Position numbers and translations under genes: made by a program. Under the pieces are notes generated by a model. The model was not told the DNA's origin and made no database searches. It saw only the letters and a list, made by a program, of their open reading frames with translations. Shown piece by piece: positions 1-9,518 of a stretch of 64,000 nt of DNA. The DNA comes from Bacteroidota bacterium (GTDB taxonomy: Bacteria; Bacteroidota; Bacteroidia; Bacteroidales; Lentimicrobiaceae): the NCBI GenBank assembly GCA_023441805.1, contig JAEZNO010000020.1, positions 30,317-94,316 of the forward strand, written 5' to 3'. The first letter of the stretch is position 1. Every line of letters starts with the position of its first letter.

Positions 1-1511
1 GTCCTGCAGCTGATTATCCTGAGGGCACAATGGTTGATGTTTACGAATGGGATACCGGAAAACATCTTGGTAAAATTAAACAGGCAACTCATACTTACCT
101 GGTTGTCGGGAATATGAATGAACACCAGGTTGCAATCGGAGAGACTACTTTCGGCGGCAAAGAAGAACTGATCGACACAACCGGTATTATTGATTATGGC
201 AGTTTAATTTATCTCACACTTCAAAGAGCTAAAACTGCCCGTGAGGCCATCCGTATAATGGGTGAATTGGTTGCTACTTATGGCTACTATAGCTCAGGCG
301 AATCATTTTCAATAGCCGATCCCAATGAAGTTTGGATTCTTGAGATGATTGGAAAAGGATCTCCGCAAATCAAGAAGGATAAACGCGGAAAGGAACGTAC
401 AGAGTATAATAAAGGAGCTGTCTGGGTAGCATTGCGTATTCCTGACGGATATATTTCAGGACACGCAAATCAGGCCCGTATCACTACTTTCCCATTGAAC
501 GATCCTGAAAACTGTATCTATTCTCCTGATGTAATCAGCTTTGCAAGACAAAAAGGCTATTATAATGGTGAGGATAAAGACTTTAGCTTCTCTGATACAT
601 ATGCACCGGTTGATTTTGGTGCAGCACGTTTCTGTGAGGCAAGAGTTTGGGCAGGATTCAACAGGGTTAGCTCAGGAATGGACAAATATACCGAGTATGC
701 AAAAGGATACGATCTGAAAAACAGAATGCCTCTTTGGGTAAAACCTGACAAGAAACTGAGTGTTGCTGATGTAATGGGAATTATGCGTGATTACTACCAG
801 GGAACTGAACTTGATATGACCAAAGATATAGGTGCAGGACCATACAAATCAATCGTTCGTTGGAGACCAATGACATGGAAAGTTGATGGTGTTGATTATT
901 TCCATGAAAGAGCAATTTCAACCCAGCAAACCGGTTTCTCGTTTGTTGCACAATCACGTGGTTGGTTACCCGATCCAATAGGAGGTATCTTGTGGTTTGG
1001 TGTGGATGATACTTACACTACTGTTTATGTTCCAATGTATTGCAGTATTACTGAAACGCCACATGCTTTCGCAGTTGGTAATGGTAAAATGATGACATTT
1101 AGTGCTGACGCTGCTTTCTGGGTATTCAATCAGGTATCAAATCTTGCATATACCAGATACAGTGATATGATTCCTGATATTCAGAGTGTTCAATCGGCAC
1201 TTGAGAAAAAATTCATCTCATATACCGAGGTTGTCGATAAAGCAGCTCTTGATCTTTACAAAAAGGATCCGAAACAGGCAGTGCAATTTCTTACTGAATA
1301 CTCAAAAAATCAAGGTAATAGCACAGTTGAGCGTTGGAAGGAACTTTATGCCCACTTGTTTACCAAATTCCTTGATGGTAATATTAAGGTAAAGGATGGT
1401 GACAACCAGAATCCTATAGTAAAACAACCCGGTTATGATCCCGATTATTATAAAATGATCATTGAGCACACCGGTGATAAGTTTAAGGCACCCGCAGGAG
1501 CAGCTCATTAA
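1..1511 (+). CDS. C69-family dipeptidase, 5' end outside window
   Basis: This is the 3' part of a peptidase family C69 (PepD-like) dipeptidase, an N-terminal-nucleophile hydrolase that cleaves dipeptides. The reading frame is open from the first bases (P-A-A-D-Y-P-E-G-T precedes the first Met at base 30), so the gene starts upstream and the ATG at 30 is internal. About 503 residues are visible. Family-typical stretches include NMNEHQVAIGETTFGG near the start, ADPNEVWILEMIGKG and the SGHANQARITTFP segment. The catalytic N-terminal Cys expected for C69 lies outside the window. A strong hairpin terminator follows the stop codon. Family call is firm; exact substrate is unknown. Confidence 0.88.
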   Translation, partial: PAADYPEGTMVDVYEWDTGKHLGKIKQATHTYLVVGNMNEHQVAIGETTFGGKEELIDTTGIIDYGSLIYLTLQRAKTAREAIRIMGELVATYGYYSSGESFSIADPNEVWILEMIGKGSPQIKKDKRGKERTEYNKGAVWVALRIPDGYISGHANQARITTFPLNDPENCIYSPDVISFARQKGYYNGEDKDFSFSDTYAPVDFGAARFCEARVWAGFNRVSSGMDKYTEYAKGYDLKNRMPLWVKPDKKLSVADVMGIMRDYYQGTELDMTKDIGAGPYKSIVRWRPMTWKVDGVDYFHERAISTQQTGFSFVAQSRGWLPDPIGGILWFGVDDTYTTVYVPMYCSITETPHAFAVGNGKMMTFSADAAFWVFNQVSNLAYTRYSDMIPDIQSVQSALEKKFISYTEVVDKAALDLYKKDPKQAVQFLTEYSKNQGNSTVERWKELYAHLFTKFLDGNIKVKDGDNQNPIVKQPGYDPDYYKMIIEHTGDKFKAPAGAAH

Positions 1512-1563
1512 AAGAATAGGTCATTAAATAATGACTGGTGGAATCGAATTGAATTCCATTCAA

Positions 1564-1604
1564 GGTGTAGAGATAGGGCATACCCTGTCTCTACACCTTT
1601 TTTT
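1564..1604 (+). terminator. Rho-independent terminator after C69 dipeptidase
   Basis: A stem of about 15 bp (GGTGTAGAGA... pairing with ...TCTCTACACC, one G-T wobble, tight loop) is followed by seven T. It ends the dipeptidase transcript. Confidence 0.85.
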
Positions 1605-1689
1605 AACTTAAAATTTCGCAACAATTAACCCCGCTTTTACAGGAATTCTTTGTGCGGATAATTTTTTTCAAACGAGGTAATAAATCATG

Positions 1690-1697
1690 TAATTTTG
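1690..1697 (+). promoter_or_regulatory. Candidate -7 box (TAATTTTG)
   Basis: Matches the Bacteroidota -7 consensus TAnnTTTG about 60 nt before the 1758 gene. No TTG at the usual -33 spacing is seen, so support is weak. Confidence 0.3.
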
Positions 1698-1757
1698 CGT
1701 ATCATTTTTGAGCATGCATATCTAATTATAAATTAAAGTAATACACCTGACAAACAC

Positions 1758-2672
1758 ATGGAAACCATTTCAGAGAACAGGCAGTCCAATAAAAGAAATC
1801 CCTGGGTCATAGTGGCGGTTGTACTCATTGCACTTCTGGCACTTTTAGCATGGCTGTTTCTTTCAACAAGATCAAAGCTCAGCAACCTGATTCAGGAAAA
1901 AGAGAGTCAAAAAATGGAACTTCAGTATGAGCTGGATTCCCTTGTTGCTGTGCATAATGAGTTAAAGGAGGAGTATGGACCACTTGCCGATTCTCTTGCT
2001 TCACAGGATAGTATCATTCAAGCCAATGCTGTTGAGATCAGGAAGCTGCTTGATACTCAGTATGAGTTCTTTAAGGTAAAGAAGAAACTCGACAGATTGC
2101 GTTCAATCTCTCAGGGTTATCTGAGACAGATTGACTCACTTTACAATCTGAATCGTGAACTACGGGCTGAAAATGAGCAGATAAGGTCGAGCTTTATTCA
2201 GGAACAGGAACGCAGCAGTACTCTGCTACGTGATAAAGAAGTGTTAACTGAAAGGGTAAATGAGGCAGCTGTACTCAGGGCTTATAAAATAACTGCTACC
2301 CCTATGAAAGGAAGTGGTGACAATGAAAAACCGGTTGATAAGGCTCGAAGGGTGGAAAAAATAAAAGTATGTTACACTCTCGGTGAAAATCCTTTGTTGA
2401 GTGCCGGTCGAAAAGATATTTATATCCGAATAGCAGCACCCGATAAACAAATCCTGGCACGAGGTATCGGTGATGAATATTCGTTCTCATACAGAGGTGA
2501 GATTATGCAATATTCAATAAAGCAAACAGTAAACTATGATAACAAAGCCAAGGATCTCTGCGATTATTGGATTAACAGATCAATGAAAGATGAATTGCAG
2601 GTAGGTACTTATGTGGTTACCGTCTTCTCGGGTGATAATGAAATTGGTCAAACATCCTTCGAATTAAAATAG
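1758..2672 (+). CDS. Membrane-anchored coiled-coil protein of unknown function
   Basis: I do not recognise a named family. The 304-residue protein has a short polar N-terminus, one transmembrane helix at about residues 18-37 (VIVAVVLIALLALLAWLF), then a long heptad-rich coiled coil to about residue 175 with many Glu, Leu, Lys and Arg. A compact C-terminal domain (about 178-304) looks beta-rich and ends in GTYVVTVFSGDNEIGQTSFELK, resembling an Ig-like or beta-sandwich fold. The topology suggests an inner-membrane anchor with the coiled coil in the periplasm. It sits alone between two terminators, so it is probably a single-gene transcript. A structural or spacer role at the envelope is a guess. 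Confidence 0.75.
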   Translation: METISENRQSNKRNPWVIVAVVLIALLALLAWLFLSTRSKLSNLIQEKESQKMELQYELDSLVAVHNELKEEYGPLADSLASQDSIIQANAVEIRKLLDTQYEFFKVKKKLDRLRSISQGYLRQIDSLYNLNRELRAENEQIRSSFIQEQERSSTLLRDKEVLTERVNEAAVLRAYKITATPMKGSGDNEKPVDKARRVEKIKVCYTLGENPLLSAGRKDIYIRIAAPDKQILARGIGDEYSFSYRGEIMQYSIKQTVNYDNKAKDLCDYWINRSMKDELQVGTYVVTVFSGDNEIGQTSFELK

Positions 2673-2713
2673 AGCCAATAGTCTAAATTTCACACTGTTA
2701 ACAATGTATATTA

Positions 2714-2742
2714 AGAGGCCTGAAGTTCAGGTCTCTTTTTTT
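2714..2742 (+). terminator. Rho-independent terminator
   Basis: A 10-bp stem (AGAGGCCTGA with TCAGGTCTCT, one wobble, 3-nt loop) runs into seven T. It separates the 1758 gene from the efflux operon. Confidence 0.8.
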
Positions 2743-2775
2743 GTGTTAACAAATTGTTAAATTTCAAGGAAACAG

Positions 2776-2808
2776 TTTGTGGATATATTGTTTCCTATAC
2801 TATCTTTG
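2776..2808 (+). promoter_or_regulatory. Bacteroidota-type promoter of the efflux operon
   Basis: TTTG at 2776-2779 and TATCTTTG at 2801-2808 are 21 nt apart, matching the -33/-7 consensus. Transcription would start around 2813-2815, leaving a 5' leader of less than 10 nt before the tetR ATG. The TetR product may bind here to repress itself. Confidence 0.6.
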
Positions 2809-2820
2809 CCCGCCTAAAAT

Positions 2821-3432
2821 ATGAAGATGGATAATAGATTACAGACGATATTACAGGGAACAATAAAGTTATTCAGAAAATACGGACTACGCAGCATCTC
2901 TATGGATGTAGTTGCCAGTTCAATGGGTATATCAAAGAAGACATTATATCAATACGTTAACAGTAAGGAAGATTTAATTCAGAAGGTTTGTGAATATGTG
3001 ATGGAAAAAAATCCTATCAAAGAAGTTCAGAAGAACACAAACCTCAACGCAATTGAAGTGTTACTTGAAATAAGCAGGCTGACCAGGGCTGACACAGTTG
3101 AACTGAATCCTGCTGTAGTATATGATCTTAAGAAATTTTATCCGGCTATTTATCACAATATCTATTTAAAGAAACGTGATATGGTATGTAGTGATATAAA
3201 CCTGAACATCGAAAGAGGCATTAAGGAAGGCCTTTACAGAGAAGGGATTGAAATTGAGCTTCTCTCTAAGCTTTTTGTGAAGAACTTAATGGAAATCGAG
3301 GAGCCTGAATTTCTGGAGGCATCTCAGGAAATGATCTTCTTTATAATGATGGATACACTAATCAGGGCTATAGTTAATGAAAAAGGGCTGGAATATTATG
3401 AACGCAATATTAACCTCAGGCAATTTAGCTAA
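2821..3432 (+). CDS. TetR/AcrR-family transcriptional regulator
   Basis: A 203-residue TetR-type repressor. The N-terminal helix-turn-helix is clear at about residues 10-56: ILQGTIKLFRKYGLRSISMDVVA followed by MGISKKTLYQYVNSKEDLI, the typical K-x-x-LY-x-Y/HF-x-x-KEDL end of TetR_N. The rest is a helical ligand-binding domain with no recognisable specificity. It is the first gene of the operon with tolC, the adaptor and the RND pump (3 nt gap to the next gene), so it most likely controls that operon in response to a pump substrate. The start at 2821 fits the promoter; the Met two codons later is an alternative. Confidence 0.9.
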   Translation: MKMDNRLQTILQGTIKLFRKYGLRSISMDVVASSMGISKKTLYQYVNSKEDLIQKVCEYVMEKNPIKEVQKNTNLNAIEVLLEISRLTRADTVELNPAVVYDLKKFYPAIYHNIYLKKRDMVCSDINLNIERGIKEGLYREGIEIELLSKLFVKNLMEIEEPEFLEASQEMIFFIMMDTLIRAIVNEKGLEYYERNINLRQFS

Positions 3433-3435
3433 CCA

Positions 3436-4821
3436 ATGAAATTCTATTTTCCTTCATCCTTACTAGTTATACTTCTGGCATGTTTCTGTAGTGGAATTAA
3501 AGCACAAGAATCAAATGCATTCTCTTTGAAAGAAGCACAAGAGTATGCATTGCTCAATTCTACTTCCATAAAAAACTCGGATATTGATCTCCAGTTGGCT
3601 AAGAAGAAAATCTGGGAAACTACCGCCATCGGTTTGCCGCAAATAAATGCGCAGGGCAATTACCAGCATTTATTTGAAATACCGGCTATCAGTTTCCCCA
3701 TTAATTTCATCAACACTGACCTTACCGAAGAGACCCCTGTTACAGCCGCCGATATCATTGACGGCAGGGTATTTTTGGATACATTGGCCGGATTACCTAT
3801 CCCACTCGGTTTAAAGGATAATACAACACTCGATTTTACTGTAACACAACTGATATTTAGTGGTGAATATCTTGTTGGCTTAAGAGCTTCGAGAGTATTC
3901 TATTTAATGTCCGATCAGGCGAAACAGAAAACGGTTACTGATACCCGTGAAGCCGTTGCCGGTACATACAATCTTATCCTTATGCTTCAGGATAATTATG
4001 AAGTACTGACCAGATCACTCGAGAATCTCAATAAAACCCTCAATGAGATGAAAGAGATGAACAAGCAGGGCTTTATTGAAATTACCGATGTGGATCAAAT
4101 TGAACTTACCACACTCACTCTGAGTAATGGAGTAAATTCAATGGACAGGCAGATAAAAGCTGCTAAGGATCTATTGAAGTTTCAGATTGGTTACCCGATG
4201 GATAAGGATATAATCCTGACTGATGATCTTGAGACAATGGTAAATGACCTGAATGCTGAAGCTCTGATTTCTACAGGTTTTAAAGTTGGTAACAACATTA
4301 ACTATCAGATTATGGACACACAGGTGAAGCTGAATAAGCTCAATCTGCAAAGAGAAAAAACCACTTATCTTCCTAATCTGACTGCAGTTTACCGACATCA
4401 GGAAAAATTCAAGAAGATAGATTTTGATTTCCAGCCGGTTGATGTTTTCTTATTAACACTGAATATTCCACTGTTTTCAAGCGGACAGCGTTGGGTTAAG
4501 GTTCAGCAACGGAGTCTTGAATATCAGAAAGCTGTCAACAACCGTGAAAATACAGCAAACGGACTCAGGCTAGAGTACATTAATGCCAGAAATGAAATGA
4601 TAAATGCATTTGACACTTATAATAACGTCAAGAAAAACCTTGAGTTGACTCAGCGCATTTATGATAAGACGCTAATAAAGTTCAGAGAAGGACTGTCAAC
4701 CAGCATGGATCTCACTCAGGCTCAAAATCAGATGCTTTCAGCTCAAAGTGAATACATTAACAATCTGAATACTCTGTTAAATGCTAAAAATAAAATCACC
4801 AAATTAACCAGCAATCAGTAA
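3436..4821 (+). CDS. TolC-family outer-membrane efflux channel
   Basis: A 461-residue outer membrane factor of the tripartite efflux system encoded with the next two genes. A Sec signal peptide is visible (SSLLVILLACFCSGIKA, cleavage near residue 23). The mature part has the two long coiled-coil halves of the family: one with SLENLNKTLNEMKEMNKQ, and the C-terminal half ending IYDKTLIKFREGLSTSMDLTQAQNQMLSAQ, a hallmark of TolC-like proteins. Bacteroidota members often carry long inserts between the repeats, as here around residues 95-130. It starts 3 nt after tetR and lies 11 nt before the adaptor. Confidence 0.92.
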   Translation: MKFYFPSSLLVILLACFCSGIKAQESNAFSLKEAQEYALLNSTSIKNSDIDLQLAKKKIWETTAIGLPQINAQGNYQHLFEIPAISFPINFINTDLTEETPVTAADIIDGRVFLDTLAGLPIPLGLKDNTTLDFTVTQLIFSGEYLVGLRASRVFYLMSDQAKQKTVTDTREAVAGTYNLILMLQDNYEVLTRSLENLNKTLNEMKEMNKQGFIEITDVDQIELTTLTLSNGVNSMDRQIKAAKDLLKFQIGYPMDKDIILTDDLETMVNDLNAEALISTGFKVGNNINYQIMDTQVKLNKLNLQREKTTYLPNLTAVYRHQEKFKKIDFDFQPVDVFLLTLNIPLFSSGQRWVKVQQRSLEYQKAVNNRENTANGLRLEYINARNEMINAFDTYNNVKKNLELTQRIYDKTLIKFREGLSTSMDLTQAQNQMLSAQSEYINNLNTLLNAKNKITKLTSNQ

Positions 4822-4832
4822 TCCCAATATAC

Positions 4833-5951
4833 ATGAAATCGATAAGCACACTGACGGTCGTCATATCAATACTACTATTGGCAGTTTCATGCGGACCAAC
4901 AGATAAAAATAAAGAGCTTGAGAAGTTAAAGAAAAAACATTCGGAGATCGGCACAAAAATAAAGCAACTGGAAGCAGAGCTTAATACTGGTGATGAATCA
5001 GTTTTAAGGACAGTGGCAGTTGAAATAAGTGAAGTAAAACAGGTGTCCTTCAGCCATTTCCTTGAAGTACAGGGACGAGTTGACGGAGAGGATAACATTG
5101 GTGTTTCAGCCCAAATGCCCGGTGTCATTACAGCCATTTATGTGGATGAAGGTGACTATGTAAAAAAAGGACAAGTGCTGGCACAGTTAGAGAGCAGTGC
5201 TCTTCAGCAACAATACGAAAGTGCACAAACCCAATTGGAATTTGCAACCAATGTTTATAATAAGCAAAAGGCACTGTGGGATCAGCAGATTGGAAGTGAA
5301 ATACAATTTCTGACTGCCAAAAATAACAAGGAAACAGCTGAAAAAGGTGTTGCAGCACTTAGGGAGCAGTTAGACATGACAAAGATTAAATCACCTATTA
5401 ACGGTTCAGTCGAAGAGGTGAATTTGAAACTGGGACAAATGGCTCAGCCGGGTATGCCTGCATTCAGAGTGGTAAACTTCTCAACCGTAAAAGTTGTGGC
5501 TGACATTGCAGAGAGTTATGCCGGTTTAGTTAAACCCGGTGCCAAAACCATAGTCACAATTCCTGATCTCAGAAAAGATATTCACGCTAAAGTTGATTTT
5601 ACCAGTAAATACATAAACCCTGTCAACCGTACATTCACTACTGAAATCCGACTAAAACCGGGTGAAGCTGAATACAGGGCTAATATGGTGGCCAGAGTGA
5701 AAATCAATGATTACACCAATCCCGAAGCAATTGTAGTGCCTGTTTCATTAATCCGTGAGGCCGGTGAAGGTAAGTATGTCTATGTGGCTAAAAACGTAGG
5801 TGATAAAATGGTTGCCCAAAGGAAAAGTGTCGAAGTTGGCCAGTCGTATAATGGGCAATCTGAAATAACAAAGGGGTTGAAGCCTGGCGATAAAATTATT
5901 ACCAAGGGTTATAATAACCTCGTTGACGGACAACCACTAAAGATCTCCTAA
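4833..5951 (+). CDS. RND efflux periplasmic adaptor (MFP), lipoprotein
   Basis: A 372-residue membrane-fusion protein linking the RND pump to TolC. It begins with a lipoprotein signal (LLLAVSC, lipid-bearing Cys20). A short charged coiled coil (about 27-50) follows, then the barrel-sandwich/lipoyl half (NIGVSAQMPGVITAIYVDEGDYVKKGQVLAQLE), a helical hairpin (about 125-185) and the second half (MTKIKSPINGSVEEVNLKLGQMAQPG). The beta-barrel and membrane-proximal domains end with the typical GLKPGDKIITKGYNNLVDGQPLKIS. It lies between tolC and the RND gene with 11 and 24 nt gaps. Confidence 0.93.
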   Translation: MKSISTLTVVISILLLAVSCGPTDKNKELEKLKKKHSEIGTKIKQLEAELNTGDESVLRTVAVEISEVKQVSFSHFLEVQGRVDGEDNIGVSAQMPGVITAIYVDEGDYVKKGQVLAQLESSALQQQYESAQTQLEFATNVYNKQKALWDQQIGSEIQFLTAKNNKETAEKGVAALREQLDMTKIKSPINGSVEEVNLKLGQMAQPGMPAFRVVNFSTVKVVADIAESYAGLVKPGAKTIVTIPDLRKDIHAKVDFTSKYINPVNRTFTTEIRLKPGEAEYRANMVARVKINDYTNPEAIVVPVSLIREAGEGKYVYVAKNVGDKMVAQRKSVEVGQSYNGQSEITKGLKPGDKIITKGYNNLVDGQPLKIS

Positions 5952-5975
5952 GCATTCCTCAACAGAGCTGACAAG

Positions 5976-8900
5976 ATGGAAAAGAAAAAATTTAAAGAGT
6001 TTTTTGCAACAAGCTGGGCAATTGACAACAAAACCAGTGTTTATGTGCTTACACTCTTCATTACACTCTTAGGTATTTACAGCTATAACACCATACCTAA
6101 AGAACAATTTCCCGAAATAGTCATTCCTACTATTTTGGTTAATACTGTCTATCTGGGAACTTCACCCGAAGACATAGAGAATCTCGTGACCAGGCCAATA
6201 GAAAAGCAGCTCAAGGGAATTTCGGGTGTTAAAAAGATAACCAGTAATTCACTTCAGGATTTTTCTTCTATAGCTATTGAATTTAACACTGATGTGCCTG
6301 TATCTGAAGCCAAACAGAGAGTTAAGGATGCAGTTGATAAGAGCATGAGCGATTTGCCAAACAACCTGCTTGATGATCCTCAGGTAATGGATATTGATTT
6401 CTCTGAAATTCCGATTATGTATATCCAGCTGTCCGGAGATTACGACCTGGTTCAGCTCAAGAAATTTGCCGAAGTAGCTCAGGACAGGATAGAATCGCTG
6501 AATGAAATTACAAGAGTTGATATTGTTGGAGCTCTTGAGAGGGAGATTCAAATCAATGTTGATTTGTATAAGGCACAGGCAGCCCGTGTTACAATGGGTG
6601 ATATTGAACGATCGGTTGCTTCAGAGAATCTTACTGTTTCAGCAGGTAATCTTACTACAACAGGCTCAAAACGAAGTATACGTATTCAGGGTCAGTTCAG
6701 TGATATTGAAACCATCCGGAATATTGTAGTTACTTCATCCAGCGGTGCTTTGGTTTACCTGAAGGATGTGGCTGAAGTAAAGGATTCATTTAAAGAGCAG
6801 GAGAGTTTCTCAAGACTCTATGGTCAAAATGTAGTTACTCTGAATGTTATTAAAAAGAGTGGAAAGAACCTTCTGGAAGCCTCCGATAAGATTCATCAAA
6901 TACTCGACAATGAGCTTATAAACAAGAGTTTCCCAACTGACCTGAATGTAACCATATCGGGTGAAATGTCACGTTTTACTCGCAATACCCTTAACGAGCT
7001 AAACAACACTATTCTGTTTGGTTTTATTCTGGTTACAATTGTTCTGATGTTCTTTATGGGGTTGACTAATGCATTCTTTGTAGCATTAGCAGTACCATTG
7101 TCGATGTTCCTGGCATTTATGGTGATGCCGGCTTTAGGTTTTACCATGAATATGATTGTAATGTTTGCATTCATCTTTGCCCTGGGAATTGTAGTTGATG
7201 ATGCAATAGTAGTAATTGAGAACATCCATAGATTGCATCGAAATGAACCAAACATTGTCCTTGCGGCAAAGAAAGCCGCCGGTGAAGTGTTCCTGCCTAT
7301 ACTTTCGGGGACGATGACTACGTTGGCACCTTTCTTCCCACTTGCCTTCTGGCCGGGGATTGTAGGTGAGTTTATGTACTATATACCCGTTACGCTGATC
7401 CTTACCTTATTTGCATCCCTCTTCGTGGCATATATTATTAACCCTGTATTCGCAATTTCATTCATGAAGCATGAATACGAAAGTCATGATATTCGTAAGG
7501 ATAAGAGGAAAGCAATGTTCTGGGTGGTCATTCTTATAGGATTGGCAATTGCTTGTTATCTGATGTACTTTGCATCAAAGAACACCGGTGCCTTTGGATT
7601 CGCCAACTTCTTTGTCTTTTTTGCTGCATTGATTCTGCTTTTCCACCTTGTTATCAATCCATACATCAAATGGTGGCAAAACAAAGGGTGGCCTTATCTG
7701 ATGAGATTGTATGAGAAACAACTACGATATTTCCTGGTCGGCAGGCGACCAAGGTGGTTACTTGTGGGAGTAGTCGGATTATTGTTCTTTACATTCTTTT
7801 TATCGGGGGCAGCGGGAATAAAAGTATTGTTCTTCCCTGATAACATGCCTAACAATGTTTTTGTGATGATACAGATGCCGGTTGGTACTGACCAAAAAGT
7901 AACCGACTCAGTGACCCGGGTTGTTGAGCAAAAGGTGATGGCAATTTTGGGTGAGAACAATCCTGCAGTTGAGTCAGTGGTTGCGAATGTTGCCCTTGGA
8001 GCAGGTGATGAAATGGATTTCTCACGAAACCTTGCTCCCGAAAAAGGTAAGGTTGCAGTCAACTTTGTTGAATACAAGTATCGCCATGGAATTAATACAA
8101 ATGACTATCTCGATCGAATAAGAAAAGAGATTCGTGACATACCGGGCGCTGAGATATTTACCACTAAGGAAAACAACGGGCCTCCTACCGGCAAGCCTAT
8201 AAATATTGAAGTCACCGGTGAAGACTTACCTTCATTGATCCATGATGCCACTGCATTCAAGAATTACCTTGATTCACTTCAGATACCCGGTGTTGAAGAG
8301 CTAAAGAGTGATTTCCTGGAAAATAAACCAGAGATTATTATTGACATCGACAGGGAAAGGGCAAATTTTGAAGGCATCAGTACCGGACAGATCGCCATGG
8401 AGCTAAGAACTGCCGTTCTTGGTAAGGAAATTTCAAAGTACAAAGATGAAGAAGATGAGTATCCTATTCAATTACGGTACTCAGAGGAAACGAGGAACAA
8501 TATCAATAACCTGATCAATATTCCAATCACCTACAGGGATATGAACACAGGTATTTTACGTTCCATTCCGCTGTCATCGGTTGCCAATATTGAATACGGA
8601 TCATCATACGGAGGGATAAAGAGGCAAAATCTGAAGAGGATCATTACTATCTCTAGTGAAGTAACTACAGGTTATTCACCAAATGATATAGTACCACAGA
8701 TTGAAGCTCTCGCGCGAGAATTCCCTTTAAGTGAAGGTGTCCAAATCAAACTTACAGGAGAACAGGAAGATCAAGCCGAATCAGCTAGTTTCCTTGGGCT
8801 GTCTATGATGATTTCCATTGGCTTGATATTCTTTATTCTGATATCACAATTTAATTCACTCGCAAAAGCTATTATAATTCTAAGTGAAGTAATATTTAGC

Positions 8901-9389
8901 ATAATTGGTGTTTTGCTAGGCATTGTGATCTTTAACATGGATGTTTCAATCATTATGACCGGACTGGGAATTGTAGCTCTGGGTGGTATTGTTGTAAGAA
9001 ACGGAATTTTGATTGTTGAATTTACTGATGTACTACGAGCCAGAGGACTTAAAACCAAAGAGGCAATTGTAAGAGCAGGACTCACTCGTATAACTCCTGT
9101 AATTCTCACTGCAACGGCAACTATGCTTGGACTGGTTCCGCTTGCAATCGGGTTTAATCTTAATTTTCTGACTTTGTTTACTAATCTGGACCCGCAAATC
9201 CATATGGGTGGTGATAATATGATGTTTTGGGGACCACTGGCATGGTCAATTATTTTCGGATTAAGTTTTGCCACCTTCCTCACCCTGGTATTTGTTCCGG
9301 CTATGTATTTAATGTCGCATGAGGCAGGAATTAAAATGAAGAGATGGAAATCAAACAGAGCTTACAGAAAGCAGCTCGTATCAAGATAA
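5976..9389 (+). CDS. RND-family efflux permease (AcrB/MexB-like)
   Basis: A 1137-residue inner-membrane proton-driven pump. It shows the expected duplicated layout: TM1, a large periplasmic loop beginning PKEQFPEIVIPTILVNTVYLGTSPEDIE, a TM2-6 block, a second periplasmic loop from about residue 620, and the last TM block. The TM4 motif FALGIVVDDAIVVIENI at about residues 400-416 carries the two adjacent Asp used in proton relay. An extra hydrophobic stretch between the halves (about 510-560) and the GPLAWSIIFGLSFATFLTLVFVPAMYL end are seen in many Bacteroidota homologues. Substrate cannot be read from sequence; the TetR regulator and lack of metal-type motifs suggest drugs, bile acids or lipids rather than metals. 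Confidence 0.93.
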   Translation: MEKKKFKEFFATSWAIDNKTSVYVLTLFITLLGIYSYNTIPKEQFPEIVIPTILVNTVYLGTSPEDIENLVTRPIEKQLKGISGVKKITSNSLQDFSSIAIEFNTDVPVSEAKQRVKDAVDKSMSDLPNNLLDDPQVMDIDFSEIPIMYIQLSGDYDLVQLKKFAEVAQDRIESLNEITRVDIVGALEREIQINVDLYKAQAARVTMGDIERSVASENLTVSAGNLTTTGSKRSIRIQGQFSDIETIRNIVVTSSSGALVYLKDVAEVKDSFKEQESFSRLYGQNVVTLNVIKKSGKNLLEASDKIHQILDNELINKSFPTDLNVTISGEMSRFTRNTLNELNNTILFGFILVTIVLMFFMGLTNAFFVALAVPLSMFLAFMVMPALGFTMNMIVMFAFIFALGIVVDDAIVVIENIHRLHRNEPNIVLAAKKAAGEVFLPILSGTMTTLAPFFPLAFWPGIVGEFMYYIPVTLILTLFASLFVAYIINPVFAISFMKHEYESHDIRKDKRKAMFWVVILIGLAIACYLMYFASKNTGAFGFANFFVFFAALILLFHLVINPYIKWWQNKGWPYLMRLYEKQLRYFLVGRRPRWLLVGVVGLLFFTFFLSGAAGIKVLFFPDNMPNNVFVMIQMPVGTDQKVTDSVTRVVEQKVMAILGENNPAVESVVANVALGAGDEMDFSRNLAPEKGKVAVNFVEYKYRHGINTNDYLDRIRKEIRDIPGAEIFTTKENNGPPTGKPINIEVTGEDLPSLIHDATAFKNYLDSLQIPGVEELKSDFLENKPEIIIDIDRERANFEGISTGQIAMELRTAVLGKEISKYKDEEDEYPIQLRYSEETRNNINNLINIPITYRDMNTGILRSIPLSSVANIEYGSSYGGIKRQNLKRIITISSEVTTGYSPNDIVPQIEALAREFPLSEGVQIKLTGEQEDQAESASFLGLSMMISIGLIFFILISQFNSLAKAIIILSEVIFSIIGVLLGIVIFNMDVSIIMTGLGIVALGGIVVRNGILIVEFTDVLRARGLKTKEAIVRAGLTRITPVILTATATMLGLVPLAIGFNLNFLTLFTNLDPQIHMGGDNMMFWGPLAWSIIFGLSFATFLTLVFVPAMYLMSHEAGIKMKRWKSNRAYRKQLVSR

Positions 9390-9446
9390 ATAAGATGCGT
9401 TTGGGGTAACAATTACCCGGAAGTTGCCTTGAATTGCATCTTATTT
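9388..9446 (+). repeat. Nested inverted repeats in the RND 3' UTR
   Basis: A perfect 11-bp inverted repeat (AAATAAGATGC at 9388-9398, GCATCTTATTT at 9436-9446) overlaps the RND stop codon and encloses a second hairpin, GGGTAA (9404-9409) with TTACCC (9413-9418). A terminator follows at once. The structure may protect the 3' end of the operon mRNA. Confidence 0.6.
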
Positions 9447-9487
9447 CCCCGATAGTGTTATTATTAACGCTACCGGGGATTTTTTTT
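9447..9487 (+). terminator. Rho-independent terminator of the efflux operon
   Basis: An imperfect 14-bp stem (CCCCGATAGTGTTA against TTAACGCTACCGGGG) runs into eight T. It ends the tetR-tolC-mfp-RND transcript. Confidence 0.85.
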
Positions 9488-9518
9488 ACATTTGATATAA
9501 ATTTCAATCCTTGTATGT

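Noticed and set aside
8771..9283. 170-codon minus-strand frame within the RND pump gene
   Set aside because: It lies wholly antisense to a conserved permease segment and its translation is Ile/Pro/Ser-rich without any domain; it is a shadow of the real gene. Other long antisense frames, such as 7694-8077 and 47739-48287, are rejected for the same reason.
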